NCBI GenBank assembly: GCA_036271855.1
Contig: DATAZV010000066.1
Location: forward strand, 1-12,798
From: JAQGMJ01 sp036271855
GTDB lineage: Bacteria; Pseudomonadota; Gammaproteobacteria; Burkholderiales; JAEUOS01
Reading direction: 5' to 3'
Length of the DNA: 12,798 nucleotides
The position numbers and the translations under genes are program-made. Of the stretch, positions 7,233 through 12,798 are shown in pieces; the stretch's first letter is position 1; the number at the start of each line of letters is the position of its first letter. Under the pieces are notes generated by a model. That model made no database searches, was not told the DNA's origin, and worked only from the letters and a program-made list of their open reading frames with translations.

Positions 7233-7925
7233 TCAACTTTCGCGCCAGCGGTATCCCATGCCGTAGACCGTGTCGATGGAATCGAAATCCGCCGCCACCG
7301 CGACGAACTTCTTGCGGATGCGCTTCACATGCGAGGTGATGGTGCCGTCGTCAACCACGATCTTGGCGTCGCCCATCAGCTGGTCGCGGTTTTTCACGTG
7401 GCCGGGGAATTTCGCCAGTGCATGCACCATCCAGAACTCGGTCAGGGTCAGGTCCACCACCTTGTTGTTCCAGGTGGCGAGAAAGCGCTTCATGTCGAGC
7501 TTGAGCTGGCCGCGCTCGATGATCTCCTCGGCGGCCGCCGGTGTCGCTGCGAGTTCGGCGCGGCGAAACAACGCCGCGATGCGCGCCAGCAGGTGCGGCA
7601 GCGAAACTTCCTTGGTCAGGTAGTCGTCGGCGCCCAGGCGCAGGCCGGAGACGACGTCGAAGTCGCTGTCGCGCGCGGTGAGGAAGATGATCGGCAGGGT
7701 GGCCGACAAGGCGCGCAACTCGCGGCACAGGGTGAAGCCGCCCTCGGGCTCCTGCCCCAGGCCGATGTCGATGATCGCCAGCTCGGGCAGGCGCAGCTTG
7801 AAGGCGTTGGAGGCCTCGGGGCGGCTGGCGTAGGTGGCGACTTCGTAGCCGTGCTTTTTGATTGCGTCCGCGTAATTGGCGCGGATGGCGGCATCGTCTT
7901 CGATCAGGGCGATTCTTTTGGCCAT
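7233..7925 (-). CDS. pdsR: OmpR-family response regulator, dedicated-sortase-system type
   Basis: This 230-residue regulator has a receiver domain with acidic pair Glu9/Asp10-Asp11, phosphoacceptor Asp53 (LAIIDIGLG), Thr83 (FLTARDSDFD) and Lys105 (ADDYLTKEVS). A winged-helix DNA-binding domain covers about residues 135-230, including LTLTEFWMVHALAKFPGHVK, DDGTITSHVKRIRKKF and the terminal DTVYGMGYRW. The very conserved run from TEFWMVHALA to YGMGYRW matches my memory of the regulator of the proteobacterial dedicated sortase system (PdsR, TIGR03787). I chose the ATG at 7925 because the receiver domain (MAKRIALIEDD) begins there; the open frame continues to 8051, but the extra 42 residues are not domain-like. 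It precedes its cognate kinase on the same strand. The divergent spacer carries an 11-bp-period direct repeat, suggesting autoregulation. It certainly belongs to the OmpR class; the sortase link is less sure. Confidence 0.92.
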   Translation of the reverse strand: MAKRIALIEDDAAIRANYADAIKKHGYEVATYASRPEASNAFKLRLPELAIIDIGLGQEPEGGFTLCRELRALSATLPIIFLTARDSDFDVVSGLRLGADDYLTKEVSLPHLLARIAALFRRAELAATPAAAEEIIERGQLKLDMKRFLATWNNKVVDLTLTEFWMVHALAKFPGHVKNRDQLMGDAKIVVDDGTITSHVKRIRKKFVAVAADFDSIDTVYGMGYRWRES

Positions 7926-7979
7926 GGCTGTTACCGGTGGTTGACGGGCGGATGCTGCATTGCGGGTTGATGCGCCGGG

Positions 7980-7985
7980 ACTATA
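7980..7985 (-). promoter_or_regulatory. Candidate -10 of the response-regulator/kinase operon
   Basis: The minus strand reads TATAGT here, five of six bases of the sigma-70 -10 consensus, about 55 nt before the regulator ATG. No strong -35 lies at 16-18 bp; TTGGCT is present at 20 bp. A weak -35 would fit an activator-dependent promoter. Confidence 0.35.
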
Positions 7986-8013
7986 ACCGAAGCGGCCCGG
8001 CACGCAGCCAAGG

Positions 8014-8041
8014 GTGACAAAAGTCATATTTTTGCCATATT
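8014..8041 (+). promoter_or_regulatory. Candidate promoter of the small membrane protein gene
   Basis: GTGACA (8014-8019) and CATATT (8036-8041), 16 bp apart, resemble a sigma-70 -35/-10 pair reading toward the small gene, with a leader of about 75 nt. Both elements overlap the direct repeat at 8023-8042, so a regulator bound there would compete with or reposition polymerase. The match is moderate. Confidence 0.35.
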
Positions 8042-8042
8042 T
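8023..8042. promoter_or_regulatory. Tandem direct repeat with 11-bp period, candidate OmpR-family operator
   Basis: GTCATATTT (8023-8031) and GCCATATTT (8034-8042) share eight of nine bases and are offset by exactly 11 bp, so they face the same side of the helix. OmpR/PhoB-type winged-helix regulators bind as head-to-tail dimers to such repeats. The site lies between the OmpR-type regulator and the divergent small gene. A TGAC-AAAA-GTCA inverted repeat (8015-8026) overlaps its left edge. Confidence 0.5.
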
Positions 8043-8125
8043 GATCTCCACAAGGCCGCTTTATCCCGATACCATCGTCATACCGAAGCGCTGAAATGGC
8101 AGCATCGGACTTAACGGAGGACAGC

Positions 8126-8269
8126 ATGAACACCGAAATCAAGATTCAGGAACAAATGGACCTGGCCGGCGACATGTTCCAGACCATCGGCCTGGCCGCC
8201 GCCGCAGGCATCGGCGTAGCCGTGCTATCCGGCCTGGTGGTCCTGGTGCTCGCCCTGACGGCCGGCTAA
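8126..8269 (+). CDS. Small single-span membrane protein, 47 residues, unknown function
   Basis: ATG at 8126 is preceded by a strong GGAGG ribosome-binding site (8116-8120) with a 5-nt spacer; the frame ends in TAA at 8267. The product has a polar, slightly acidic N-terminus (MNTEIKIQEQMDLAGDMFQ) and then one hydrophobic segment at about residues 21-45, rich in Ala, Gly, Val and Leu and containing small-residue GxG and AxxxG spacings suited to helix packing. It has no lipobox, no LPXTG and no cysteine. I do not recognise the family. It diverges from the two-component operon across a spacer with an OmpR-type direct repeat, so it is a likely regulon member or a modulator of the kinase (inference). 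It is too short for usual gene-length filters, but its signals are better than those of most genes in this window. Confidence 0.75.
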   Translation: MNTEIKIQEQMDLAGDMFQTIGLAAAAGIGVAVLSGLVVLVLALTAG

Positions 8270-8293
8270 CGAACCGAATCGCAACTGAGATGA

Positions 8294-8447
8294 GGCCGCA
8301 AGGCCGTTAAGCTGTAGAGATCGACAGCCCCGCCCGGACGTTCCGGGCTGGTGGTTGGGGTCCAGGGACAACCCTCCTTGTCCCGCGGGTGGCGCTGCTG
8401 CGGCGCCGCCCGGCCCCCAGCCCCTGGCCCAGAGCGCCCGGGCTTTT
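8294..8447 (+). ncRNA. Hairpin-dense region with an anti-Shine-Dalgarno-like loop, candidate 3'-UTR RNA
   Basis: Several perfect hairpins follow one another after the small gene. GGCC-GCAA-GGCC (8294-8305) has a GNRA tetraloop; GCTGT/ACAGC (8311-8315/8324-8328) has an 8-nt loop; GCCCGGA/TCCGGGC (8332-8338/8342-8348) has a 3-nt loop. GGGACAA/TTGTCCC (8365-8371/8378-8384) has loop CCCTCC, and CGGGTGGCGC/GCGCCGCCCG (8386-8395/8403-8412) has a 7-nt loop and one G-U pair. GGTTGGGG/CCCCAGCC (8353-8360/8415-8422) can enclose the last two as a junction. A possible terminator stem, GCCCGG/CCGGGC (8408-8413/8438-8443), is followed by TTTT (8444-8447) and excludes the preceding hairpin. I match it to no known RNA class. 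GC richness alone produces some pairing, so RNA status is inferred. It separates the small gene from the phosphoesterase. Confidence 0.4.
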
Positions 8448-8455
8448 CATTTTCC

Positions 8456-9367
8456 ATGACCGACTATTCGAAGCACCTGGTGGTTGAGGGGATTTTCTAC
8501 GGCTCCCACCTGGTCTGGCTGTATCTCGCCTGGGCGCTGTGGCGCTGGCGCAAATCCCGGCAGCACAGCCGTCTCGCCGTTCGCCTGGCACTCGGCCTGC
8601 TGTTCGTCTGGATGCGCTTTGTCGAGCCGCAATGGATCATCGAGCGCGAAACCGCCACCGCCCTGCATACCGGCACCCGCGTCGCGCTGATCTCCGACCT
8701 GCACCTGGGCGTCTACAAGGACGCCGCCTTTGTCGCCCGCCTGGCCGGGCGCATCAATGCGCTCAAGCCCGACTGTACCGTGATTGCCGGTGACTTTCTC
8801 TATGCTCCCGAAGTGCCTCTGGACCTGCTGTTTTCCCCCCTGAAAGACATCCACGGTCCGGTCTACGCCGTGCTCGGCAACCACGACAGCCACGAAGTGC
8901 CGCCGCCCCACGGTGGTTATGTGCCCACCGCCATGGTGCGGGATGCGCTTACCCGTGCCGGGGTGCAACTGGTCGAAAACCGCGTCGCCGATTGCGGCAA
9001 ACTCAAGGTCGCCGGCATCGGTGACCTGTGGACCGGCAATGCCGACTTCCACGCCGCGCAGGCCTATCGCGGCGCCGCGCCCCTGGTGTTGCTCACCCAC
9101 AACCCCGACCTCGCCTACGAGGTACCGCGCAATCTCTCGCGCCTGCTGCTGGCCGGCCATACCCATGGCGGGCAGATCCGCCTGCCTTTCGTCTATCCCT
9201 ACGTGATCCCGGTCAAGGGCCCGTTCGACCGTGGCTTGCTGACGGCCGTGCAGTGGAGCGACGACCCCGTGGGCCGCCCGGACGTCTTCACCACCAGCGG
9301 CGTCGGCGAAATCGGCCTGCCGATGCGCCTCTTCAATCCGCCCGCCATCGACCTGTTGCTGCTTTGA
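8456..9367 (+). CDS. Membrane-anchored metallophosphoesterase, YkuE/YaeI type
   Basis: The 303-residue protein has one or two N-terminal membrane segments (about residues 12-30 and 41-55) and a calcineurin-like phosphoesterase domain. All metal-site motifs are present: ISDLHLG (Asp81, His83), AGDF (Asp113), LGNHDSHE (Asn142, His143), LLTHNPD (His215) and AGHTHGGQIRLP (His235, His237). The GHTHGGQ ending and the membrane anchor are typical of the YkuE/YaeI group, hydrolases associated with the cytoplasmic membrane; UDP-diacylglucosamine or phospholipid-like substrates are proposed for relatives, but the substrate here is unknown. I chose the ATG at 8456 because it directly precedes a plausible anchor. 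The frame extends to an ATG at 8351, but those 35 residues overlap the hairpin region and look non-native. No ribosome-binding site precedes 8456. Confidence 0.9.
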   Translation: MTDYSKHLVVEGIFYGSHLVWLYLAWALWRWRKSRQHSRLAVRLALGLLFVWMRFVEPQWIIERETATALHTGTRVALISDLHLGVYKDAAFVARLAGRINALKPDCTVIAGDFLYAPEVPLDLLFSPLKDIHGPVYAVLGNHDSHEVPPPHGGYVPTAMVRDALTRAGVQLVENRVADCGKLKVAGIGDLWTGNADFHAAQAYRGAAPLVLLTHNPDLAYEVPRNLSRLLLAGHTHGGQIRLPFVYPYVIPVKGPFDRGLLTAVQWSDDPVGRPDVFTTSGVGEIGLPMRLFNPPAIDLLLL

Positions 9368-9381
9368 AGTCGCGCAGGCGC

Positions 9382-9387
9382 TACACT
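9382..9387 (+). promoter_or_regulatory. Candidate -10 upstream of the lipoprotein gene
   Basis: GCTACACTCCC between the phosphoesterase stop and the lipoprotein start contains TACACT, five of six consensus bases. The only -35-like hexamer, TTGCTG at 9356, is 20 bp away, so support is weak. It suggests the lipoprotein can be transcribed on its own. Confidence 0.25.
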
Positions 9388-9424
9388 CCCGGCTTGTGAC
9401 CCTACTCACGGCAACCCTTCGCCC

Positions 9425-9769
9425 ATGACCCGCACCTTACTGGCTCTTTGTCTCGCCTCGCAACTGGCCGCCTGTTCCACCATCGCCTCGGTGTCGACCT
9501 ACTTCGACCGCGGCTACCGCATCCGCCAGGAAAACAGCGAAAACGTGGTGATCGAATACGACACCGAGAAATTCAGCGACGTGGCCATGCTGGAAAAGGC
9601 CAGCGGCACCTGCGCCGCCTACGGCAAGAGCGCGGTGTTCAACAAGAGCGACCTTGAAAGTAATACCGGCCACCGGGTCACCGTCTATCGCTGCCTGACC
9701 CAATCCGAGCGGCGTGACCGCGACGCCGCTGAAAAGGCCGGCGAGCCGGTTCCCCTGCGCCGCCCGTAA
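9425..9769 (+). CDS. Small secreted lipoprotein of unknown function
   Basis: This 114-residue protein begins MTRTLLALCLASQLAAC, a lipoprotein signal peptide with lipobox LAAC and acylated Cys17. The mature part (about 98 residues) is polar, with YRIRQENSENVVIEYDTEKF, a central ASGTCAAYGKSAVF and RVTVYRCLTQSERRD. The two remaining cysteines (in GTCAAYGK and VYRC) are spaced for a disulfide in the periplasm. The tail is charged (EKAGEPVPLRRP). The residue after the acylated cysteine is Ser, so outer-membrane sorting is expected. I do not recognise a named family. It follows the phosphoesterase by 57 bp on the same strand and may share its transcript. Its 3' end converges on the next gene, and the stop codon lies in the loop of a small GCCCG/CGGGC hairpin. 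Confidence 0.8.
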   Translation: MTRTLLALCLASQLAACSTIASVSTYFDRGYRIRQENSENVVIEYDTEKFSDVAMLEKASGTCAAYGKSAVFNKSDLESNTGHRVTVYRCLTQSERRDRDAAEKAGEPVPLRRP

Positions 9770-9798
9770 ACGGGCCGGTTGTGCCGGGGCTCGACTGA

Positions 9799-10551
9799 TC
9801 AGCGCCCGGCGGCCGGCTCCATCCCGCCTTTGGCGAATGCGCGTCCGGCTTCCGGGCTGGTGAGGAAGCGGATCAGGGTCTTCGCGGTATCCGCCTGCCT
9901 GGTACCTTCGAACAGCCCGGCCGAGAACACGGTGTACATCTGCAGTTCGCCCGGCAGCGGGCCGAGATAGTCCGCACCCGGCGTGCCGCGCAACTCGCTT
10001 TCCATTTGCACGCCGATCTCCGCTTCGCCCGTCGCCACCAGTTCGGCGACATGGCCGCCGGCCTGGGTCTTGGCCTTCGCCCGCACTTGCGGCGCGATAC
10101 CGAGCTTTTCGATCACCCCCGAGAAATATACGCCGCTGGCGCCGGTGGTCGTATAGGTCACCGACCTGGCGTTGAGCAGGGTCTTTTTGAAAGCCTCCAC
10201 CGAACTGATGTCGGGCTTCGGCGCGCCCGAGCGGATCGCTACGCCGATGCCCGAGCGCGCCAGGTCGGCGCGGCTGCCGGCCACCACCTTGCCCTGCTTG
10301 GCGAGCGCCTCGATCTGCGGGCCGGTGAGGATGATCAGGTCCGCCGTTTCGCCTTTTTTCACCCGCTCCATGATGATGTTCGAGGTGTCGTAGCTGATGT
10401 TGAGCTTGTTGCCGCTGCTTTTCTCGTAGGCCGGTCCCAGTTCCTTCATCACGGTGGAAACGCCGGTGGACGAAATCACCTTGATCTCGGCGGCGCCGGC
10501 CGTGGTGTGGGCCAGCGCGAGCGCGGCGGCGATGCATGCGATGCTTCTCAT
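9799..10551 (-). CDS. Orphan ModA-like periplasmic substrate-binding protein
   Basis: This 250-residue protein has a signal peptide (MRSIACIAAALALAHTTAGA, cleavage near residue 20) and a type 2 periplasmic-binding fold resembling ModA (molybdate) and related extracellular solute-binding proteins. Family-like features are the first strand and ligand loop EIKVISSTGVSTVMKELGPAYEKSSG, ISYDTSNIIMERVKKGETADLIILTG, the SRADLARSGIGVAIRSGAP segment at the lobe crossover, and VATGEAEIGVQMESEL. The ATG at 10551 is chosen because an AGGAG site lies 7-8 nt upstream and the signal peptide begins there; the longer frame to 10686 adds a non-native region. No permease or ATPase gene adjoins it, so it is an orphan receptor or delivers to a distant transporter. 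Molybdate binding is not assured: the usual ModA ligand residues cannot be confirmed by eye. It converges on the lipoprotein gene across 29 bp. Confidence 0.85.
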   Translation of the reverse strand: MRSIACIAAALALAHTTAGAAEIKVISSTGVSTVMKELGPAYEKSSGNKLNISYDTSNIIMERVKKGETADLIILTGPQIEALAKQGKVVAGSRADLARSGIGVAIRSGAPKPDISSVEAFKKTLLNARSVTYTTTGASGVYFSGVIEKLGIAPQVRAKAKTQAGGHVAELVATGEAEIGVQMESELRGTPGADYLGPLPGELQMYTVFSAGLFEGTRQADTAKTLIRFLTSPEAGRAFAKGGMEPAAGR

Positions 10552-10732
10552 TGCGGTCTCCTCTTGTTTTGATGCCTCCGGGCCGCGCCGATGCCGTGGC
10601 CCGAAGAATCGCGCATGTTGGCGGAAAATCCGTCCCTGGCGCAAACATGGGCAGCATAAGTGTTTCAGCCAAGTGACAGCCCGCACCGTGCATCACGCGC
10701 CCTCAACGGCGGCGCCCTATGGCGGCGGATGC

Positions 10733-10762
10733 TTGGCGCTGCATGCGTCCGGGGTGCATACT
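10733..10762 (+). promoter_or_regulatory. Candidate promoter of the DUF748 gene
   Basis: In the 253-bp divergent spacer (10552-10804) the plus strand has TTGGCG (10733-10738) and CATACT (10757-10762) 18 bp apart, about 40 nt before the ATG. The match is moderate. I see no other convincing operator, repeat or gene in this spacer. Confidence 0.35.
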
Positions 10763-10804
10763 CCAGCTTGCAGGGAGAGGCCGAAAAGCAAAAGGGTGTG
10801 ACTG

Positions 10805-12798
10805 ATGAAATTCCGATGGAAACGCTGGGCGGCGGGGGCCGCCGGCCTGCTGGTGGTGTATGCACTGGGCGGATTCCTGCTGGTGCCTTACCTGATCCGC
10901 AACCAGGTGCCGAAAATCGCCCTGAGCGAACTGGAGCGCAAGGGCGAGATCGGCGAGGTCAAGTTCAATCCCTTCACCCTGCGCCTGGAACTGCACGACC
11001 TGCGCCTGTCCGAGACCGCCGGCGCGCCGCTGTTCGGCGTCGGCGCCCTGACGGTGGACCTGGACTGGATTTCCCTGCCGCGGCGCGCCTGGAGCTTCGG
11101 CGAAATCCACATCGTCTCGCCCAGCGCCAGCCTGGCCGTCGCCCGCGACGGCAGGTTCAACATCGCCGAATTGCTGGCAACGATCGAGAAAAAGAAAAAG
11201 CCGGAGGAGCCTTCCTCCGGCATGCCGCGCCTGGTGATCGACCACTTCGCCCTCGACCAGGGCAAGGTCGAGATGAAAGATGAGCGCGCCGGCTACAGCA
11301 ATGCGCTGACGCCGATCGAATTCGCCCTCGACAACTTCAGCACCCTGCCGGACCGCACCGGCCCCTATACCTTCAGCGCCAATTCAGCGCGCGGCGGCAA
11401 GATATCGTGGAAGGGCGAAGCCTCGGTCAACCCGATCCACGGCAGCGGCGAGCTCTCGGTGGAAGGCGCCTCCCTGCCCGAGTTGGCGGTCTATCTCAAG
11501 ACCTACGCCAAGTTCACGTTGGCCGCCGGCAAGCTTTCGGTGAGCCTGCCTTATCGCTTCGCCTACAGCGACGGCAAGTTCGAGGGCAGCCTGAACGGCG
11601 CCAAGCTGGCACTCACCGATTTTGCCGTCGCCCATGAAGGGGCCAAAGACTCCTTCGCCACCCTGACGCGCCTGAACTTGAGCGGCATCAACGCCGACCT
11701 GGCGCGCCGGGAAGCGACGGTGGAGTCCGTCACCGCCGGCGGCGGCAAGTTCGCCGTCAAGCGCGATGCCCGCGGCCAGCTCGATGTCGCCAACCTGATG
11801 GCCGAAAGCCCGGCGCATCCGGTCAGCGCCGGCGCGCAGATCACGGTGAGCCGCTGGAAGCTCGGCGTCAAGCAAGTGGCTTTCGAAGACGTGGGAGTGA
11901 GCGTGGTCGACGAGACCGTCACCCCGCCGGTGAAGGTCGAAGCCGGCAAGCTGCAATTGCACCTGGCGCTCGACGCCGAACAGAACGGCGCCGCGCCGCA
12001 GGTCAAGATCAGCAACGCGCAATTTTCCTTAGGCGACCTGGCGATTACCAGTGGTCCGCAATCACTGGTAAAAGTCGCGCAACTCGGCTTTGCCGACGGC
12101 GAAGTGGACCTGGCGGCGCGCCACGCGGTGCTGGGGCGCGTATTCATCGACGGCGGCGAGGTCAAGGTGTTGCGCGATGCCAAAGGCCAACTCAATTTGA
12201 TGGCTGCGCTGCCTAAACCCGGCGGCGGCGAAAAGGCGGTGGCCGTGACCGCGGCCCCTGGCGTGCCGGCGCAACCCTGGAGCGCGGTGATCAAGACCGT
12301 TGAACTGGGCAAGCTCGCTGCCGATATCGAAGACGCCGGCAGCGGCATCCACCTGCATGCGCAAGACATCAACCTAAAACTGGAGAATGCCTACAGTGAT
12401 CTGAAGCAGCCGGTCAAGTTCAACGCCGGCTTCAAGCTCAAGGAAGGCGGCGAGTTCTCGGCGCAGGGCAGCGCGGTGCCGGCCAGCGGCGCGGTCGATG
12501 CCGATGTGAAGGTGAAGCAGCTGGCATTGGCCAGCGCCCAGCCCATGCTGGCCAAGTTCATCCACCTCAAGCTGGCGCGCGGCAGCGTCAATGCAGCGGG
12601 CAAGGTTTCGGTGGGCGGCAGCGGGCCCAAGGCCGCCGCGCTGCGCTACACCGGCAGCTTCGAAGTCGCCGGCCTGTTGTTGAACGAAGACAGCGGCGAT
12701 CTGTTCGCCGCCTGGAAGACCGTGGGCGCGGAAAAAATGCTGGTCTCGATCAGCCCGAATCGCCTGGAGATTCCCGAGCTGCGGGTGGTCGAGCCCAA
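10805..12798 (+). CDS. DUF748/AsmA-like envelope protein, C-terminus beyond the window
   Basis: A frame open from ATG 10805 to the window end gives at least 664 residues. It starts with a short basic stretch (MKFRWKRWAAG), one membrane anchor at about residues 10-31 and LVPYLIRNQVPKIALSELER. The next part matches DUF748: VKFNPFTLRLELHDLRLSE, FGVGALTVDLDWISLPRRAW, EIHIVSPSASLAVARDGRFN and IAELLATIEKKKKPEEP. The rest repeats short beta-strand units such as GRVFIDGGEVKVLRDAKGQL and RLEIPELRVVEP, as in AsmA-like bridge proteins. Such proteins are anchored in the inner membrane and extend a long beta-groove through the periplasm; lipid movement to the outer membrane is the usual model for AsmA relatives, and for DUF748 it is inference. 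An AGGG about 9 nt before the ATG is a modest ribosome-binding site. Most members are 900-1300 residues long, so much of the protein may be missing. Confidence 0.88.
   Translation, partial: MKFRWKRWAAGAAGLLVVYALGGFLLVPYLIRNQVPKIALSELERKGEIGEVKFNPFTLRLELHDLRLSETAGAPLFGVGALTVDLDWISLPRRAWSFGEIHIVSPSASLAVARDGRFNIAELLATIEKKKKPEEPSSGMPRLVIDHFALDQGKVEMKDERAGYSNALTPIEFALDNFSTLPDRTGPYTFSANSARGGKISWKGEASVNPIHGSGELSVEGASLPELAVYLKTYAKFTLAAGKLSVSLPYRFAYSDGKFEGSLNGAKLALTDFAVAHEGAKDSFATLTRLNLSGINADLARREATVESVTAGGGKFAVKRDARGQLDVANLMAESPAHPVSAGAQITVSRWKLGVKQVAFEDVGVSVVDETVTPPVKVEAGKLQLHLALDAEQNGAAPQVKISNAQFSLGDLAITSGPQSLVKVAQLGFADGEVDLAARHAVLGRVFIDGGEVKVLRDAKGQLNLMAALPKPGGGEKAVAVTAAPGVPAQPWSAVIKTVELGKLAADIEDAGSGIHLHAQDINLKLENAYSDLKQPVKFNAGFKLKEGGEFSAQGSAVPASGAVDADVKVKQLALASAQPMLAKFIHLKLARGSVNAAGKVSVGGSGPKAAALRYTGSFEVAGLLLNEDSGDLFAAWKTVGAEKMLVSISPNRLEIPELRVVEP
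11189..11221 (-). terminator. Intrinsic-terminator-like hairpin on the antisense strand of the DUF748 gene
   Basis: On the minus strand GCCGGAGGA, loop AGGC and TCCTCCGGC form a perfect 9-bp GC-rich stem (11221-11200), followed at once by TTTTTCTTTTTC (11199-11188). This is textbook intrinsic-terminator layout, but antisense and inside a coding region. The sense strand encodes a charged linker (EKKKKPEEPSSG), which by itself could produce the A/T tract, so the function is uncertain. Confidence 0.4.
12045..12071. repeat. 9-bp perfect inverted repeat within the DUF748 gene
   Basis: TTACCAGTG (12045-12053) and CACTGGTAA (12063-12071) flank a 9-nt spacer in coding sequence for a LAITSGPQSLVKV stretch. 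The arms have lower GC than the surroundings. No role is evident. Confidence 0.5.

Noticed and set aside
7926..8051. Longer start for the response regulator
   Set aside because: It would add 42 unrelated residues before a canonical receiver start and run across the putative operator.
8126..8269. Small protein as a sortase target or PEP-CTERM protein
   Set aside because: It has no LPXTG or PEP motif and no basic tail after the membrane span.
8353..8450. T-box, 6S RNA or known riboswitch
   Set aside because: GGGTGG and the terminator-like end recall a T-box, but the T-box core, specifier arrangement and 6S rod-and-bubble layout are absent.
8351..8455. Upstream extension of the phosphoesterase to the ATG at 8351
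   Set aside because: It encodes an Arg/Pro/Gly/Cys-rich stretch across strong hairpins with no ribosome-binding site; the anchor begins naturally after 8456.
8447..9409. 320-codon minus-strand frame
   Set aside because: Antisense to the metallophosphoesterase, whose complete metal-binding motifs fix the coding strand.
9731..9800. Bidirectional terminator between the convergent lipoprotein and ModA-like genes
   Set aside because: A short GCCCG/CGGGC hairpin is present around the stop codon, but there is no T tract on either strand.
9437..10696. 419-codon minus-strand frame
   Set aside because: It overlaps the ModA-like gene in another frame and is antisense to the lipoprotein. The ModA-like frame has a signal peptide, a ribosome-binding site and family features; this one has none.

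Overview
This is a high-GC chromosomal segment that looks betaproteobacterial. The evidence is a TctC/Bug periplasmic binding protein beside hydantoinase/oxoprolinase genes, a two-component pair resembling the proteobacterial 'dedicated sortase system' family, a DUF748/AsmA-type envelope protein, and the codon and GC profile. Rhodocyclales or Burkholderiales is my guess. I see no transposase, phage gene, CRISPR array, tRNA or rRNA.

Left part (1-5293, all minus strand): a catabolic or uptake operon reading right to left. The order is a TctC-family solute-binding protein, a HyuA-type ATP-dependent hydrolase subunit, a HyuB-type subunit, and the first 35 codons of an unidentified gene that overlaps the end of the HyuB gene by 8 nt and runs off the window. 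Upstream of the TctC gene lies a perfect 13-bp inverted repeat around a TATAAA element, which is a good candidate operator/promoter.

Middle (5294-8457): an OmpR-type response regulator and a membrane histidine kinase (minus strand). Diverging from them is a small gene, missed by length filters, for a 47-residue single-span membrane protein with a strong ribosome-binding site. The divergent spacer holds two 9-bp half-sites with an 11-bp period, the geometry used by OmpR/PhoB regulators. Downstream of the small gene is about 150 nt of GC-rich, hairpin-dense sequence; one hairpin displays CCCUCC, which resembles the anti-Shine-Dalgarno sequence, in its loop. My working model is that the regulator controls both its own operon and the small membrane protein, whose 3' region may yield a structured RNA. 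This is the most interesting part of the window.

Right part (8456-12798): a YkuE/YaeI-type metallophosphoesterase with an N-terminal membrane anchor and a small lipoprotein (plus strand) converge on an orphan ModA-like periplasmic binding protein (minus). Diverging from the latter is a large DUF748/AsmA-like envelope protein (plus) that is cut by the window end; at least 664 codons are present. Inside it, a perfect hairpin followed by a T tract reads as an intrinsic terminator on the antisense strand.

Most very long open frames opposite these genes are antisense shadows caused by high third-position GC.
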